A stretch of 36,694 bases of DNA from Candidatus Uhrbacteria bacterium RIFCSPHIGHO2_02_FULL_53_13 (GCA_001791035.1 MGDX01000031.1:5245-41938), one strand, 5' to 3'; shown: positions 26,223-35,942, numbered from the stretch's first letter. Notes: generated from the sequence alone by a model not told the origin. Translations and numbers: made by a program.

Positions 26223-28274
26223 CTATTTAGCCAAAGTCATCGGCGAACGGTATTCAAACTCCGCAAACAACTGAATATCGGCGAGCGACCCGTCTTCATT
26301 ATAAACGAAGAGGTCTGGTTTCCCAAGTGTGAGCTCCGATGTCACCAACACCGGCGACTGCTCTGCATATGGTTGCCACGCCGCAATATCACCATGATCA
26401 CCGCTCTCGACGGACGTATCAACCTGATTCACGAACGCTCCAATCAAAGTAAAAAACCGAATGTTGGGATTGACGCTTGACGCCATACGCGTCACGACCA
26501 TGCGCTTTCCCTCCGCGTTCACCCACACGTCCGAGTTCAGCTCGCCGCGCTCGTGTGGCCTGTATGCCAAGAACGACGTCTGCTGTGTCCCGTACAGGCG
26601 ATAGACGTACACGCGCGGTTCGCCGCCGCTTGTCGACACGAGAACATCGTCCGCGCCATCGCCGTCAATATCACCCGCAGAGATGTTCAGGGCATGCCTG
26701 CTGTCCGTTTCAAGAACAATCGTATCCATGAGCCCGCCGGATTTGCGATGGAACTTCACGACAGGCGATTCTCCCACGCCCGGCGCCGTGAGAATTTCGT
26801 CCACGCCATCGCCGTCCACATCGGCCGCCGCGATAGCCACGCCTCCGCGAAACGCCGCGTCGTAGGCAAAAAACTCGGACTCAAGCTTGCCCGTCAAACT
26901 AAACACCTTCACATGCGGACCCCCGCCTGGCCCTGGCGCCGTCGCCACTTCATAGGCACCGTCGTCATCAAACTGCCCCACCGCCACGCGAACATCGCCT
27001 GAAAATCCCGGGTACGGCGTAAACGCCAGCGAGTCAGACACCGAGGATTCCGTAAGTTCCACGCGCGCACCGTCGCCTGCGCGCGCACCAATGGCAAACG
27101 GACGATCAAACGCGCCAGCGTGCACAAGCGTCGCTGGAGTCACGTGCTCTTCAACAGCGCGGTCGGGTTCCTCTGTCACCGGAGCTTCATTCGTCTGCGT
27201 CTCCACGAGCCCCGCGGCAACCGTCATCGCTCTTTGTGCATTCACACGACCGGCGCCGAGCGTCCCCACCTGCCCTTTCGGATTCAACCCCACGATCGGA
27301 TCCACAGACGTTTGAAGCGCCGTGATTATCGTCGCCGGTGAAATGGTCGGATACGCCGAGCGCAAGAGCGCCGCAACGCCGGACACAATCGGAGCGGCCA
27401 GCGATGTGCCCGACCAACCGTTCCCGTACAACCCCAAACCCGCCGTACTCGTTTGCGTGGAATACATGGACACGCCCGGCGCCGCAATGTCGGCACAACG
27501 CTTTCCGTAGTTAGAAAACTCCGCACGCGCATCGTCGGCATTCGTGGCCGTCACGCCAAGAATGAGATTGCGCTTATCGGCCCACGCACTACACGCGGGG
27601 TACAAGGGATCCACATCCAAATCACGCGTGTCATTCCCCACCGCCGCAACCACGAGCGTGCCGCGTTCGTACGCGCGTTCAATCGCATCGCGCAGTTCTT
27701 GCGAATCGAGCTCACCGACAAAACTCAAGTTGATGACATCGGCTCCTTGAGCCACCGCATAGTCAATCCCATCAACGATCGTCTGAAACGTCCCGTCACC
27801 GTCCGTATTCAACACGCGCACGGGCAAAATGGACACGTCCCAAGCAACGCCAGAAACGCCGATGCTGTTGGTTCCTTGCGCGCCGATAATGCCCGCAATC
27901 ACCGTGCCATGATGGACGCCAATTTCTTCGGGGTTTCCGTTCAACTCAGGCCGCGGATCATTGTCATCATCAAAAAAATCCCATCCGTGCACGTCATCAA
28001 CGAGTCCATTGCCATCATTGTCAATATGATCGCCCGCGACCTCTCTTAGGTTTGTGTAAAGATTCGGGATCAAATCCTCGTGCCGCGTATCGAGACCCGC
28101 ATCGAGAACGGCCACAATGACATCGCTCGAACCGTGCTGTGTCTCCCACGCATCAAACGCACGAATTTTTTGGAGATACCACTGATTTCCAACGAGCTCG
28201 TCGTTCGGAACGACGGCGAAGGCCGTAGATGGGATCAGCAAGAGTGTCAAAATGATGACGATGCGGTGTGGCAT
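26223..28274 (-). CDS. Secreted subtilisin-like serine protease (S8) with C-terminal FG-GAP/VCBS repeats
   Basis: Signal peptide; VIVAVLDAGLDTRHEDL, HHGTVIAGIIGA, GWSGTSLAAPIVSGVAALL; VAVGQFDDDGAYEVATAPGPGGGPHVKVF and related repeats. Confidence 0.95.
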   Translation of the reverse strand: MPHRIVIILTLLLIPSTAFAVVPNDELVGNQWYLQKIRAFDAWETQHGSSDVIVAVLDAGLDTRHEDLIPNLYTNLREVAGDHIDNDGNGLVDDVHGWDFFDDDNDPRPELNGNPEEIGVHHGTVIAGIIGAQGTNSIGVSGVAWDVSILPVRVLNTDGDGTFQTIVDGIDYAVAQGADVINLSFVGELDSQELRDAIERAYERGTLVVAAVGNDTRDLDVDPLYPACSAWADKRNLILGVTATNADDARAEFSNYGKRCADIAAPGVSMYSTQTSTAGLGLYGNGWSGTSLAAPIVSGVAALLRSAYPTISPATIITALQTSVDPIVGLNPKGQVGTLGAGRVNAQRAMTVAAGLVETQTNEAPVTEEPDRAVEEHVTPATLVHAGAFDRPFAIGARAGDGARVELTESSVSDSLAFTPYPGFSGDVRVAVGQFDDDGAYEVATAPGPGGGPHVKVFSLTGKLESEFFAYDAAFRGGVAIAAADVDGDGVDEILTAPGVGESPVVKFHRKSGGLMDTIVLETDSRHALNISAGDIDGDGADDVLVSTSGGEPRVYVYRLYGTQQTSFLAYRPHERGELNSDVWVNAEGKRMVVTRMASSVNPNIRFFTLIGAFVNQVDTSVESGDHGDIAAWQPYAEQSPVLVTSELTLGKPDLFVYNEDGSLADIQLFAEFEYRSPMTLAK

Positions 28275-28336
28275 TTAGTGAGTAGTGCAAGTAAGTAGTG
28301 TTCGGACCGTACGGCTTCGCAAGGCGCATCCTCTCG

Positions 28337-29014
28337 TTATTCTCGTGCCTTTCGCGCCATCTCTTCGTACGCCTCGCGCAAAGCTTCGTTGTCCGGCTCC
28401 AAATCGGACGCGACTTTCAAATGCGATGCCGCTTCCTCAAAGCGTCCCTCCTCCTCGTACCATGCCGCCAGTTGCACAAGATAGAACCGCGTTTGACCCT
28501 CTGCGGCGATGGCGTCTTGATACAGCGCCTCGATGTTATCCGTTTGCGACGGAAGATGCTCGCGCCACAATTGCTCGAGTTTGTACACGACTTGCTGATC
28601 CACCGTGAGCTCGAGCGATTTGAGATACGCCAGTTCCGTAGCTTCGTAGTCGCCCATCTTGCTCACAATATCTCCAAAGATCGTCCAGTTCACGGGGTTG
28701 ATTTGGTTTTTGCTCAAGACAAACTCCATACGCTCACGCGCATCGGCATACTTGCCCAAGTTCGACTCCAGCACGGCGAGCGTGGCATTCGCGCTCAAGT
28801 CCTCCGGATCGTACGCTAAAGACGCTATCGCCGTATCGTACTGCGCTTCCCACTGCCCGCGGACGTCCGCGGGCAAATCCAACGCTTCTTCGTTGACAAA
28901 TCCCGGATAGCGATCCGACGAAAATAACTTTCCATCACCGGCCCAATCCCATGCCACCGCGCCGATCACGACAAGTCCCAAAACAATCAAAAGCACCTTG
29001 ATGCGATTTTTCAT
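28337..29014 (-). CDS. TPR-containing membrane-anchored protein
   Basis: N-terminal TM; ANATLAVLESNLGKYADARERMEFVLSKNQINPVNWTIFGDIVSKMGDYEATELAYLKSLEL. Confidence 0.8.
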   Translation of the reverse strand: MKNRIKVLLIVLGLVVIGAVAWDWAGDGKLFSSDRYPGFVNEEALDLPADVRGQWEAQYDTAIASLAYDPEDLSANATLAVLESNLGKYADARERMEFVLSKNQINPVNWTIFGDIVSKMGDYEATELAYLKSLELTVDQQVVYKLEQLWREHLPSQTDNIEALYQDAIAAEGQTRFYLVQLAAWYEEEGRFEEAASHLKVASDLEPDNEALREAYEEMARKARE

Positions 29015-29055
29015 AATGCGTGAATAGTAGCGTACTATGCCAAACCATTCAAGAA

Positions 29056-29177
29056 GTCATTGCGAGGTCGAGCGGTATGAAGGACGTGCCATTGAGGCAC
29101 GTTCGAACCGTGAGACGGGCACTCCTATGTGCGCCATGCGCACCGGAGTGCCCCGAGCATCAAGCCGCGAAGCAATC
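29056..29177. repeat. Structured intergenic repeat (family B), copy 2, interrupted at its right end by a foldback element
   Basis: gtcattgcgaggtcgagcggtatgaaggacgtgccattgaggcacgttcgaaccgtgagacgggcactcc...gcaccggagtgccccgagcatcaagccgcgaagcaatcta. Confidence 0.9.
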
Positions 29178-29358
29178 TATAGTCGTCACACCATAAAACA
29201 GGATTTAGCATTCTTGAAACGGGATGAAATCCGATGCTCTGGAGAGAGAAAAAACCACAGATGTAGCCGAGCTACATTGAGGATTTTTTCTCTTGAAGAG
29301 CAAGGAGTTCGCCCGTTTCATGAATGATGGAGTGCTGTTTTATGGTGTGACGACTATA
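29177..29358. mobile_element. Foldback/MITE-like palindromic element (family A), copy 1
   Basis: tatagtcgtcacaccataaaacag ... ctgttttatggtgtgacgacta(ta): ~24-bp perfect terminal inverted repeats; whole element folds as one long imperfect hairpin. Confidence 0.85.
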
Positions 29359-29455
29359 AATGCCAGTATGAGATTGCTTCGCGGAGTCTACCCCGAGCAA
29401 AGTCGAAGGGGCTCGCAACGACGGAAAGGGTGCGCTCGCAACGACGGAGAGAAAA

Positions 29456-29485
29456 ACAAAACAACCCCCGAAGGGGCTGTTTTGT
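29456..29485 (-). terminator. Rho-independent terminator of the surface-protein gene
   Basis: Minus strand ACAAAACAGCCCC-ttcg-GGGGTTGTTTTGT followed by TTTTTC. Confidence 0.85.
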
Positions 29486-29504
29486 TGATCTCGACTAAGC
29501 GAAT

Positions 29505-32500
29505 TTAGAAGATGATCGTTCCACCGATAAGTGGAAGGTTGTCCACGAGGTACGAACCGGATACTTCGTCTTCGAAGGCATCCGTGTCGTCCGTGGTGCT
29601 GCCATCGTCGTACCAGACAAGCGAGCTTGGCAAGTAGTCAAGTTCTGTGTTGTCGGCGACGGTAGCGCCCGAGCCACCTCGGTTGCGTCCCAAGTATCCT
29701 CGGGACACATAGAGGGCCGTGGCAGTGTCGTCGTCGATGTTCGTGACAAGCACGATTTCATCGGTTGACGCACAGGTGCCACTCGAGAGACAAACCACAT
29801 CTCCATGAAGCGGTCGGCTTGATCCAGTATCGATCGTCAACGTGGTCGTGTCCTCACCGGTCACGGCACCGTTTACGTCGAAGGCACCGGAATCAATGTA
29901 TGCCGACGCGATTGGATCCGCTGGGATGTCAAAGCGCACCGAGTCATCGTTCGTTGCCGACGCTCCCGTTGAGTCAAACCACAACGAGAAGGTCTTGGTG
30001 GTACCGGCAGCGATCACGAGATCGTCTGCGGCAACCAACTCAAGTTGTACGAAGGCAATCGAAGTGTCTGCGGTTGCTTCACAGTTCGCACCCGTCGAGC
30101 TGAGCAAGTTCCATGCGCTGGAGCTTGTGTCAAGCTCTGTTCCAAGATCCGTGTAATCGTAGAGCGAGAAGTCCGCATCTACCGAGTTACCGGAGACCGC
30201 CGAGCTACACTCGTTCCAGTCAGAACCGGCTGCGGTGGCACCGTTGTTGTCGGTCGAAACCATCTTGAAGATAGCTTCGTCGACCACGACATCCTCGTTT
30301 GAAGACGCCGCCACGGTAAAGCGCAACACTTCGTCAAGACCCGGAACCTTCGCGCCCGATGGGCTGCCAGAAGCCAGGCTGATGGTTGGCTTTGTTTCGT
30401 GAATAACGAATGCCGAGAGACCCGTGTTGCTTGAGGTTGGATCATCGTCATCAAGCACCGATCCTGAACCCTGACCCACGGCTCGGAAGTTATCGTCGTT
30501 CGTGGCATCAAGGAACAGTTCAACTAAGAGATCCTCGCCCGACTGCGCCGATCCGCCAGAATCGCGGTTCGATCCAGGGACGCTTACGGACACCGTCACC
30601 ACCTTTGGTGAGTTCGCAGGAACCAAGAAGTCCAAGCCGTCAAACTTCGCCTCGTTGCCGGACATGAACGCCGTCGCCGTAGCGGTGGCTCCATTGGAAT
30701 CCGGGTAAGAAACGGCCACCGAAGCCACATTGTTGGTATACGTTGTGGCGTTGGTACCGAAGTTGTCGTCTTCAGCCGCTTCCTCGGAAACCGTCAGTCG
30801 TGTGACCAACATGCTTTCGTTGGTTGCGGTGAACTTGAACTTCGATACGACGTTTCCAGATGTGCCAGCAACCAAAATGTCGGCGTTTGGCGAACCTGGA
30901 TCCGGAGCGTATGCGAGCGTGCCGGCCGAAGCGATCGAGATCGCGACCGACGCAACACCTGTGGTCGTGCCCACGGTTGTGCCGAGGGCTGTTCCACCAT
31001 GGTTGACAGCATCGCCTGTAGCCGTGACGCTGTTGCCATCTTCATCAGACGCGACCATATCTGCAGAGACATCGTTCAGTCCCCATGAGAATACGTCCGT
31101 ATCCGTGTCAGATGGGTTCGCCAAGTTACAGTAGACACTCATCACTTCAACCGTACCGGCTGGGACCGTCCAGAGCATGTCATCGAAGACGAAGTTGGCT
31201 CCGCTGTTTGAAGCGGCCGCAGGGCCGTCCAAGAGGGCGCCGTCACCGTCGTAAATGGAACATGAGCTGATGAAGTCCTCAACCTGCGCACCGGTTTCAC
31301 CACCGAGCGTACCCGTGGTTGTGCCGCCTTCATCCGCGTATGCGGAGACTGTGGCACTGCTCACCGTGACATCCGAGCCAACGCCCGCCGTCATGGTGAA
31401 CGCGGCAACGTTCACGTTGCTTGTTCCCTGAACCACCGTGGTGGAAACAGGAGAGCTTGCAAGCGCGACCGTCAACGCGGCCGAACGAGCCGTTCGGTTG
31501 TTCCCGATCAAATCACCCGATGGGATGATGTCGGTTCCAAGCGTCAGGTTGTCGCCGTTCGAATCTTCGATGGTGAGACCCGATACGTCGAGCGTGGCAC
31601 CGAATTCGGTGTCCGCCGTCACATCGTTGTCAATGTCTGCCGTCAACTCAAGATCGTACGTCGTTCCCGCTGTGAGCGTGAAGTCATCCGTAAAATCAAT
31701 CGTCTGGGCACCGTCGCGAGTTCCATCGGAACCACACGCCGTGGTGTTTGCCACACAATCGAGTTCAAGCGGGCTCAAGAGCACACCACTGCCATTGGAA
31801 TGGCGCACCTTGAGATCCTTGAGGTTGCCCTCTCCGTTGGTGTTGACCAACCCATCGCTGTCAAGCGTGGTGTCATCACCCGGAACAAAGGCGTTCGCAA
31901 GACCGTTGTCTTCACCGTACACGATGAAGTCAAGATCTTTCACCGTCACGTTCTGGGCCGAAGTGACCGAGAACGAGAACAGAATAACATCCTGTGAGTT
32001 CGAGTGCACATCGCCGGCTGGAGGGCCGTTGAAGGCAAACGTAACGTCACCGCCCTGGATGGTGCTGAACGAACAGTCGTTCGTCGTAGCCGCCGAGGAC
32101 GTGAAACAGGTGTTCGCGTCATCTTCCGTTGCGGCCGCGGCACCACCGTCGTATCCGCTTCGAGTCACCGACTGGTTGAAGCCGAAGTCGCCTCCGACCG
32201 CCACCAAGTCCGTGTCGCGATCCATCGCGATGGAGATATTTTCAGCAGCTTGACCGCCAATCTTCGCTTTCACGTCGAAGTTGCGGCTGTTGCCCTCTGC
32301 CACCGTGTAAGGAGCCGTGAACGCAAAGTCCACGTAGTCACCGCTGGCGTAGACGCCATCGGCAACTTTGTCCGCGCCCTGGTAGAGCGAGAATGCACTG
32401 TGGTCCGATGCGTTGTTGATCTTCAAGCGCAAGCGCTGAATTTCAGCGTTTTCGGTGCCCGCCGTGACGCGGAACTTACCGATAACCGCATTCTGCTGAC

Positions 32501-33713
32501 CCAAAGATGGGTTCGTGATGGTGCCGGTCTTCGTAATCGTGACCGTACCAACCGAGTTCCCCGAGAACGAGAACGTGTTGCCTTGAACACCGCTCACCGC
32601 GGCTCCGTTGGCCGAAACCACCGAGAAGCTCATGGTGTCGGCTGCGGTCGCGCTCGTGGAGGTTTCAACCGAAACCCACAAGTTGCGTGACTGGCCGTTC
32701 AAGACTTTGAAGTTCAAGTTCGAAAAGGTGACTTGTCGCGTTGAGCTGTTCGCCGAGCGACCTTCCGTCAAGCGCTGTGATCCCTCATAGAGGTACACAT
32801 TGCTGATGTTGGCCGTCGCACCGACGCCACCCAATGCAAGCACCAAGTCATCCAGTTCCACGTCTCCGCCAGAGGCCGAGGCGCGAATCTTCAAGACGTT
32901 CACCCCGTTTGCGCCCTGTGGAAGGGTTGCGCCCGCTGGTGTGTCTGAAGCTGTGGAGAGTGAGAGGCCACCAGCTGGCGTAACGCTGCTGCTGCCATCA
33001 CCCTCAAGGATTTGAGCCGTATCTGCTACCTCATTGCTCTTGGCATTGAGGTCACTGCCCGCCGCAATCGCCGACACCGCCACGGTTGTATTCATGACGT
33101 GTTTGCTTTGCAAGCGGTTTGCTGCCATACCGGCAGAGGACACTTGACGACGCTTGCCGCCCCAGATGAGGAACGTATTGCTCCCATCTGACACGAGCGC
33201 ACCGTCATACAAGTTCGCCGCGGAAGCGAGCGAAACTCCTTCCGTGTAGTCACTGAAGAAGGAATCCGGGACGTCCTGAACGAACGAACCCCAGTTCGCA
33301 CTGCCGTAAAGAGCTGCGGCAACTTCCGGAGATTCAATCCAACGAATGGTGCCGTCGGTTGAGACTGCGTACACCTTCGGGTTGGACTGAATTTTTACCC
33401 AGTAGGAACCTGGGCGATAAGCCACATTTCCTCCAAGAGGAATCGCCGCCAATTCAGAGTCCGAGATCGTCGAGACGCCTGAAAAGTCGGAATACCATGA
33501 GAAGTAAGTCTTCTCGTTTGGGAACGTGTAACGCATGCCGTTTGAACCGTAGTAGTACACCGTTGAGAACGATGTGCCGCGGATCAAGTCACCTGCTGAA
33601 ACAGCACTAGCGCTCAAAGGAGCGAGAGCGGTAGCACCAACTGTCCAGAGGATCGTCATGGCGACTACAGCAAGCGTAAAAATACGCTTCCCAATTGTCG
33701 AATCATTCGCCAT
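29505..33713 (-). CDS. Giant secreted surface (S-layer-like) protein, ~1402 aa
   Basis: MANDSTIGKRIFTLAVVAMTILWTVGATALAPLSASA signal; DLIRGTSFSTVYYYGSNGMRYTFPNEKTYFSWYSDFSGV CPR-type surface domain; long Thr/Ser/Asp-rich beta repeats. Start moved to 33713. Confidence 0.88.
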   Translation of the reverse strand: MANDSTIGKRIFTLAVVAMTILWTVGATALAPLSASAVSAGDLIRGTSFSTVYYYGSNGMRYTFPNEKTYFSWYSDFSGVSTISDSELAAIPLGGNVAYRPGSYWVKIQSNPKVYAVSTDGTIRWIESPEVAAALYGSANWGSFVQDVPDSFFSDYTEGVSLASAANLYDGALVSDGSNTFLIWGGKRRQVSSAGMAANRLQSKHVMNTTVAVSAIAAGSDLNAKSNEVADTAQILEGDGSSSVTPAGGLSLSTASDTPAGATLPQGANGVNVLKIRASASGGDVELDDLVLALGGVGATANISNVYLYEGSQRLTEGRSANSSTRQVTFSNLNFKVLNGQSRNLWVSVETSTSATAADTMSFSVVSANGAAVSGVQGNTFSFSGNSVGTVTITKTGTITNPSLGQQNAVIGKFRVTAGTENAEIQRLRLKINNASDHSAFSLYQGADKVADGVYASGDYVDFAFTAPYTVAEGNSRNFDVKAKIGGQAAENISIAMDRDTDLVAVGGDFGFNQSVTRSGYDGGAAAATEDDANTCFTSSAATTNDCSFSTIQGGDVTFAFNGPPAGDVHSNSQDVILFSFSVTSAQNVTVKDLDFIVYGEDNGLANAFVPGDDTTLDSDGLVNTNGEGNLKDLKVRHSNGSGVLLSPLELDCVANTTACGSDGTRDGAQTIDFTDDFTLTAGTTYDLELTADIDNDVTADTEFGATLDVSGLTIEDSNGDNLTLGTDIIPSGDLIGNNRTARSAALTVALASSPVSTTVVQGTSNVNVAAFTMTAGVGSDVTVSSATVSAYADEGGTTTGTLGGETGAQVEDFISSCSIYDGDGALLDGPAAASNSGANFVFDDMLWTVPAGTVEVMSVYCNLANPSDTDTDVFSWGLNDVSADMVASDEDGNSVTATGDAVNHGGTALGTTVGTTTGVASVAISIASAGTLAYAPDPGSPNADILVAGTSGNVVSKFKFTATNESMLVTRLTVSEEAAEDDNFGTNATTYTNNVASVAVSYPDSNGATATATAFMSGNEAKFDGLDFLVPANSPKVVTVSVSVPGSNRDSGGSAQSGEDLLVELFLDATNDDNFRAVGQGSGSVLDDDDPTSSNTGLSAFVIHETKPTISLASGSPSGAKVPGLDEVLRFTVAASSNEDVVVDEAIFKMVSTDNNGATAAGSDWNECSSAVSGNSVDADFSLYDYTDLGTELDTSSSAWNLLSSTGANCEATADTSIAFVQLELVAADDLVIAAGTTKTFSLWFDSTGASATNDDSVRFDIPADPIASAYIDSGAFDVNGAVTGEDTTTLTIDTGSSRPLHGDVVCLSSGTCASTDEIVLVTNIDDDTATALYVSRGYLGRNRGGSGATVADNTELDYLPSSLVWYDDGSTTDDTDAFEDEVSGSYLVDNLPLIGGTIIF

Positions 33714-33809
33714 AAGGAGAATTTCCTTTCGTATTCGTGATTGATATGTGCAATGCAGGGCTGACCCCTCGACCTTTAGGCATCGCACAGGTTAGAAGTG
33801 ACACCACAC

Positions 33810-33955
33810 GGTGCCGCGAGAGAGCATGGCTTTCTCGCAACTCGGTTTTAGCCGAGTGGGCACCAGCGCGAACGTGCGTCCGCTCTCTCTGATGAATGGG
33901 AGTTGATGAGTCGGTTCCGATCTCCGACCCCTTACCTCCATTCATGAGAGAGAGC
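33810..33955 (-). ncRNA. Candidate structured 5' leader RNA of the surface-protein gene
   Basis: Stem 33882..33902/33936..33955 with a nested GTCGG/CCGAC stem; then GGTGCC/GGCACC closing stem enclosing CTCGG-CTAAAA-CCGAG and GCGAGA-N11-TCTCGC. Confidence 0.5.
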
Positions 33956-33963
33956 GAGCCACG

Positions 33964-35184
33964 TTAATCCGTTGGCGTTTCGATAGGCGATTCGGCGCTA
34001 TCTTCCAACGGTGCTTCGAATCTAACGTTCAACGCTTCGTCGGACGTTTCTTCTTCAGTTGTCGGTTCGTCCATCACATCCGTTTCGATCACTGTTTCAC
34101 TTTCAATCACGACACTCGGTTTGTCGTTGGCTGTTTCCGGAACAATCATCACATCCTCATTGATCACCTCTGAAGCCGTCACGGGTTTTGTGAGCGCAAT
34201 CTCCGCGCTCGCCACGATCAACTCCACGGCGCGCAAATGACGCTGTATGGCGTTCGTCAATTCAAACGCACGGTTGTACCCGCCGCGTGCCGCAAAATCT
34301 TGCGCCCCCGCAACGTCCACATTATGCAACGCTCGACGTTGCGCCGCGATATCAATCTCTATGTCCGTGCGGCCCGAAGCGTTCACAACACGCTCAATCA
34401 AATCCAACCGTCCGGAAAGAACGGTTGTCGTGCCCAAAATATCCCGCACTTCATTGGTGAACTGGCGCGAAAGCTCGCCGGCAGAAACCACCGAGTCGCT
34501 GGCCGTGCTCGACAACACGTTGACCACCTCGGTATGCGCGGCATCTGTACTGCCTTGGGACGCCACTAATGCCGCCGTACTCGTTGCATCGTGCACAGAC
34601 TCGGAAACGGAAATAGCCTGATCGAGCGCGCTCTTAGAATGATCAATGAGCCGCGCAAGCTCAATGGCTTGCGCGTCCGACGGAGACTTCTTCAAATCAT
34701 TTTGCGCGGCTTCAATTTGCTTTTCAAAACCCTGAATTGCCACTTTCACGCGCGCATCTTTGTCGGTCGAACCACGTTCAACAAGCGTTGTAACCTCGTT
34801 CAAACGTCGCGACGCAAATTGCGCGCGCAAACGATTGCGCGCTTCTGTACCAGCAAACGTCAATTGCGCTTGCTCGCTAGCAATTTTGACAGAGTAAAAA
34901 GTATCGCCCGGCAGAGTGTCGAGAGACGCATTCACGGATGTGATCCATCCGCCGAGCATCATCACCACCACTAAACTCACGATCGCGTACGGACGAGCAA
35001 CCATCTCGGTGATGTCATGCGGGAGACGCAAGATGCTATCGAGCAACGAGGACGCCGTTTGTGCGGTCACTGGAGCCTCGAGCATGAGTAACCGCTTGCG
35101 TGTTTCTTCACGCACGCCATCATCCAGCCGCCACGAAGAGCGATTGGAGAGTTCCTTCAAACGTTGTTCAAGGGGAGAGTTCAT
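33964..35184 (-). CDS. DUF5667-type membrane protein, putative anti-sigma-like regulator
   Basis: Single TM (YAIVSLVVVMMLGGWITSV) followed by SLDTLPGDTFYSVKIASEQAQLTFAGTEARNRLRAQFASRRLNEV; overlaps the ECF sigma gene. Confidence 0.8.
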   Translation of the reverse strand: MNSPLEQRLKELSNRSSWRLDDGVREETRKRLLMLEAPVTAQTASSLLDSILRLPHDITEMVARPYAIVSLVVVMMLGGWITSVNASLDTLPGDTFYSVKIASEQAQLTFAGTEARNRLRAQFASRRLNEVTTLVERGSTDKDARVKVAIQGFEKQIEAAQNDLKKSPSDAQAIELARLIDHSKSALDQAISVSESVHDATSTAALVASQGSTDAAHTEVVNVLSSTASDSVVSAGELSRQFTNEVRDILGTTTVLSGRLDLIERVVNASGRTDIEIDIAAQRRALHNVDVAGAQDFAARGGYNRAFELTNAIQRHLRAVELIVASAEIALTKPVTASEVINEDVMIVPETANDKPSVVIESETVIETDVMDEPTTEEETSDEALNVRFEAPLEDSAESPIETPTD

Positions 35185-35729
35185 GTGAAATCGTGTTCAT
35201 CAATGACACGTTTGAGAGATCCGACGGCGCGATGTAGTGTGACGCGCACATTGTTGGGCGTTTTTTGCAGAGCCTCGGCGATTTCGGCAATAGAAAGGCC
35301 GTCCATAAAACGCATCACAATCAGTTCGCGGTAATCTTCGTAGAGGTGATCGAGCGCGATCTCGACGACTTGTAAGTCCGATCGCATTACAATGGACTCC
35401 ATCGTTGAATCGTCCGGCACTTGTGCAGCATCAGCCAAATCGGCGGTTTGCACTTCACGACTCAACATCCGATAATGATCGGCCACGGCTCGTCGCGCTA
35501 CCGTATAGAGATAGGCGCTCAAGTGGCGCACGCGTTGCTCGCACAGAGACTTCCATGCACGTTCGAACACATCAGACTGAATCTCTTGCGCGTCTTCCAT
35601 ACTGCCAACTTTGATGCGAACGAAACGCGTAATACGGTCGGCGTAAGCATCGTAAATTTCCGCGAATGCATGCGTATCATGCCGTGTCCGAATGCGGTGC
35701 AAAAGAAATTGTTCGCGAAGGCGATGCAT
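35181..35729 (-). CDS. ECF-type RNA polymerase sigma factor
   Basis: FAEIYDAYADRITRFVRIKVGSMEDAQEIQSDVFERAWKSL...LYEDYRELIVMRFMDGLSIAEIAEALQKTPNNVRVTLHRAVGSLKRV. Confidence 0.95.
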   Translation of the reverse strand: MHRLREQFLLHRIRTRHDTHAFAEIYDAYADRITRFVRIKVGSMEDAQEIQSDVFERAWKSLCEQRVRHLSAYLYTVARRAVADHYRMLSREVQTADLADAAQVPDDSTMESIVMRSDLQVVEIALDHLYEDYRELIVMRFMDGLSIAEIAEALQKTPNNVRVTLHRAVGSLKRVIDEHDFT

Positions 35730-35780
35730 GCGTCTACCCTATTTAGTCGTATAAAAAATGGCTCCATTACACTTGGGACC

Positions 35781-35786
35781 ATTATA
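35781..35786 (-). promoter_or_regulatory. Candidate -10 box of the sigma/anti-sigma operon
   Basis: TATAAT on the minus strand ~50 bp upstream of the sigma ATG; no convincing -35. Confidence 0.35.
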
Positions 35787-35942
35787 AACAGCCCGTGTAC
35801 GGATCCTATTAGAAGTGACGCTTGCTAATGTTAGCTAAATATCTACTGTGACTCGGGAGTTAGAATCTAACTTCCAACCTCTCATTTCTAACTTCCAATT
35901 GTAGAACATAACAGATAATCGCCTATTTGTCAACAATTCAAA

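Noticed and set aside
31438-32253. 271-aa plus-strand ORF
   Set aside because: Antisense to the repetitive surface-protein gene; low-complexity composition without domain features.
33882-33955. Rho-independent terminator after the DUF5667 gene
   Set aside because: Strong stem but no T-tract on the transcript strand.
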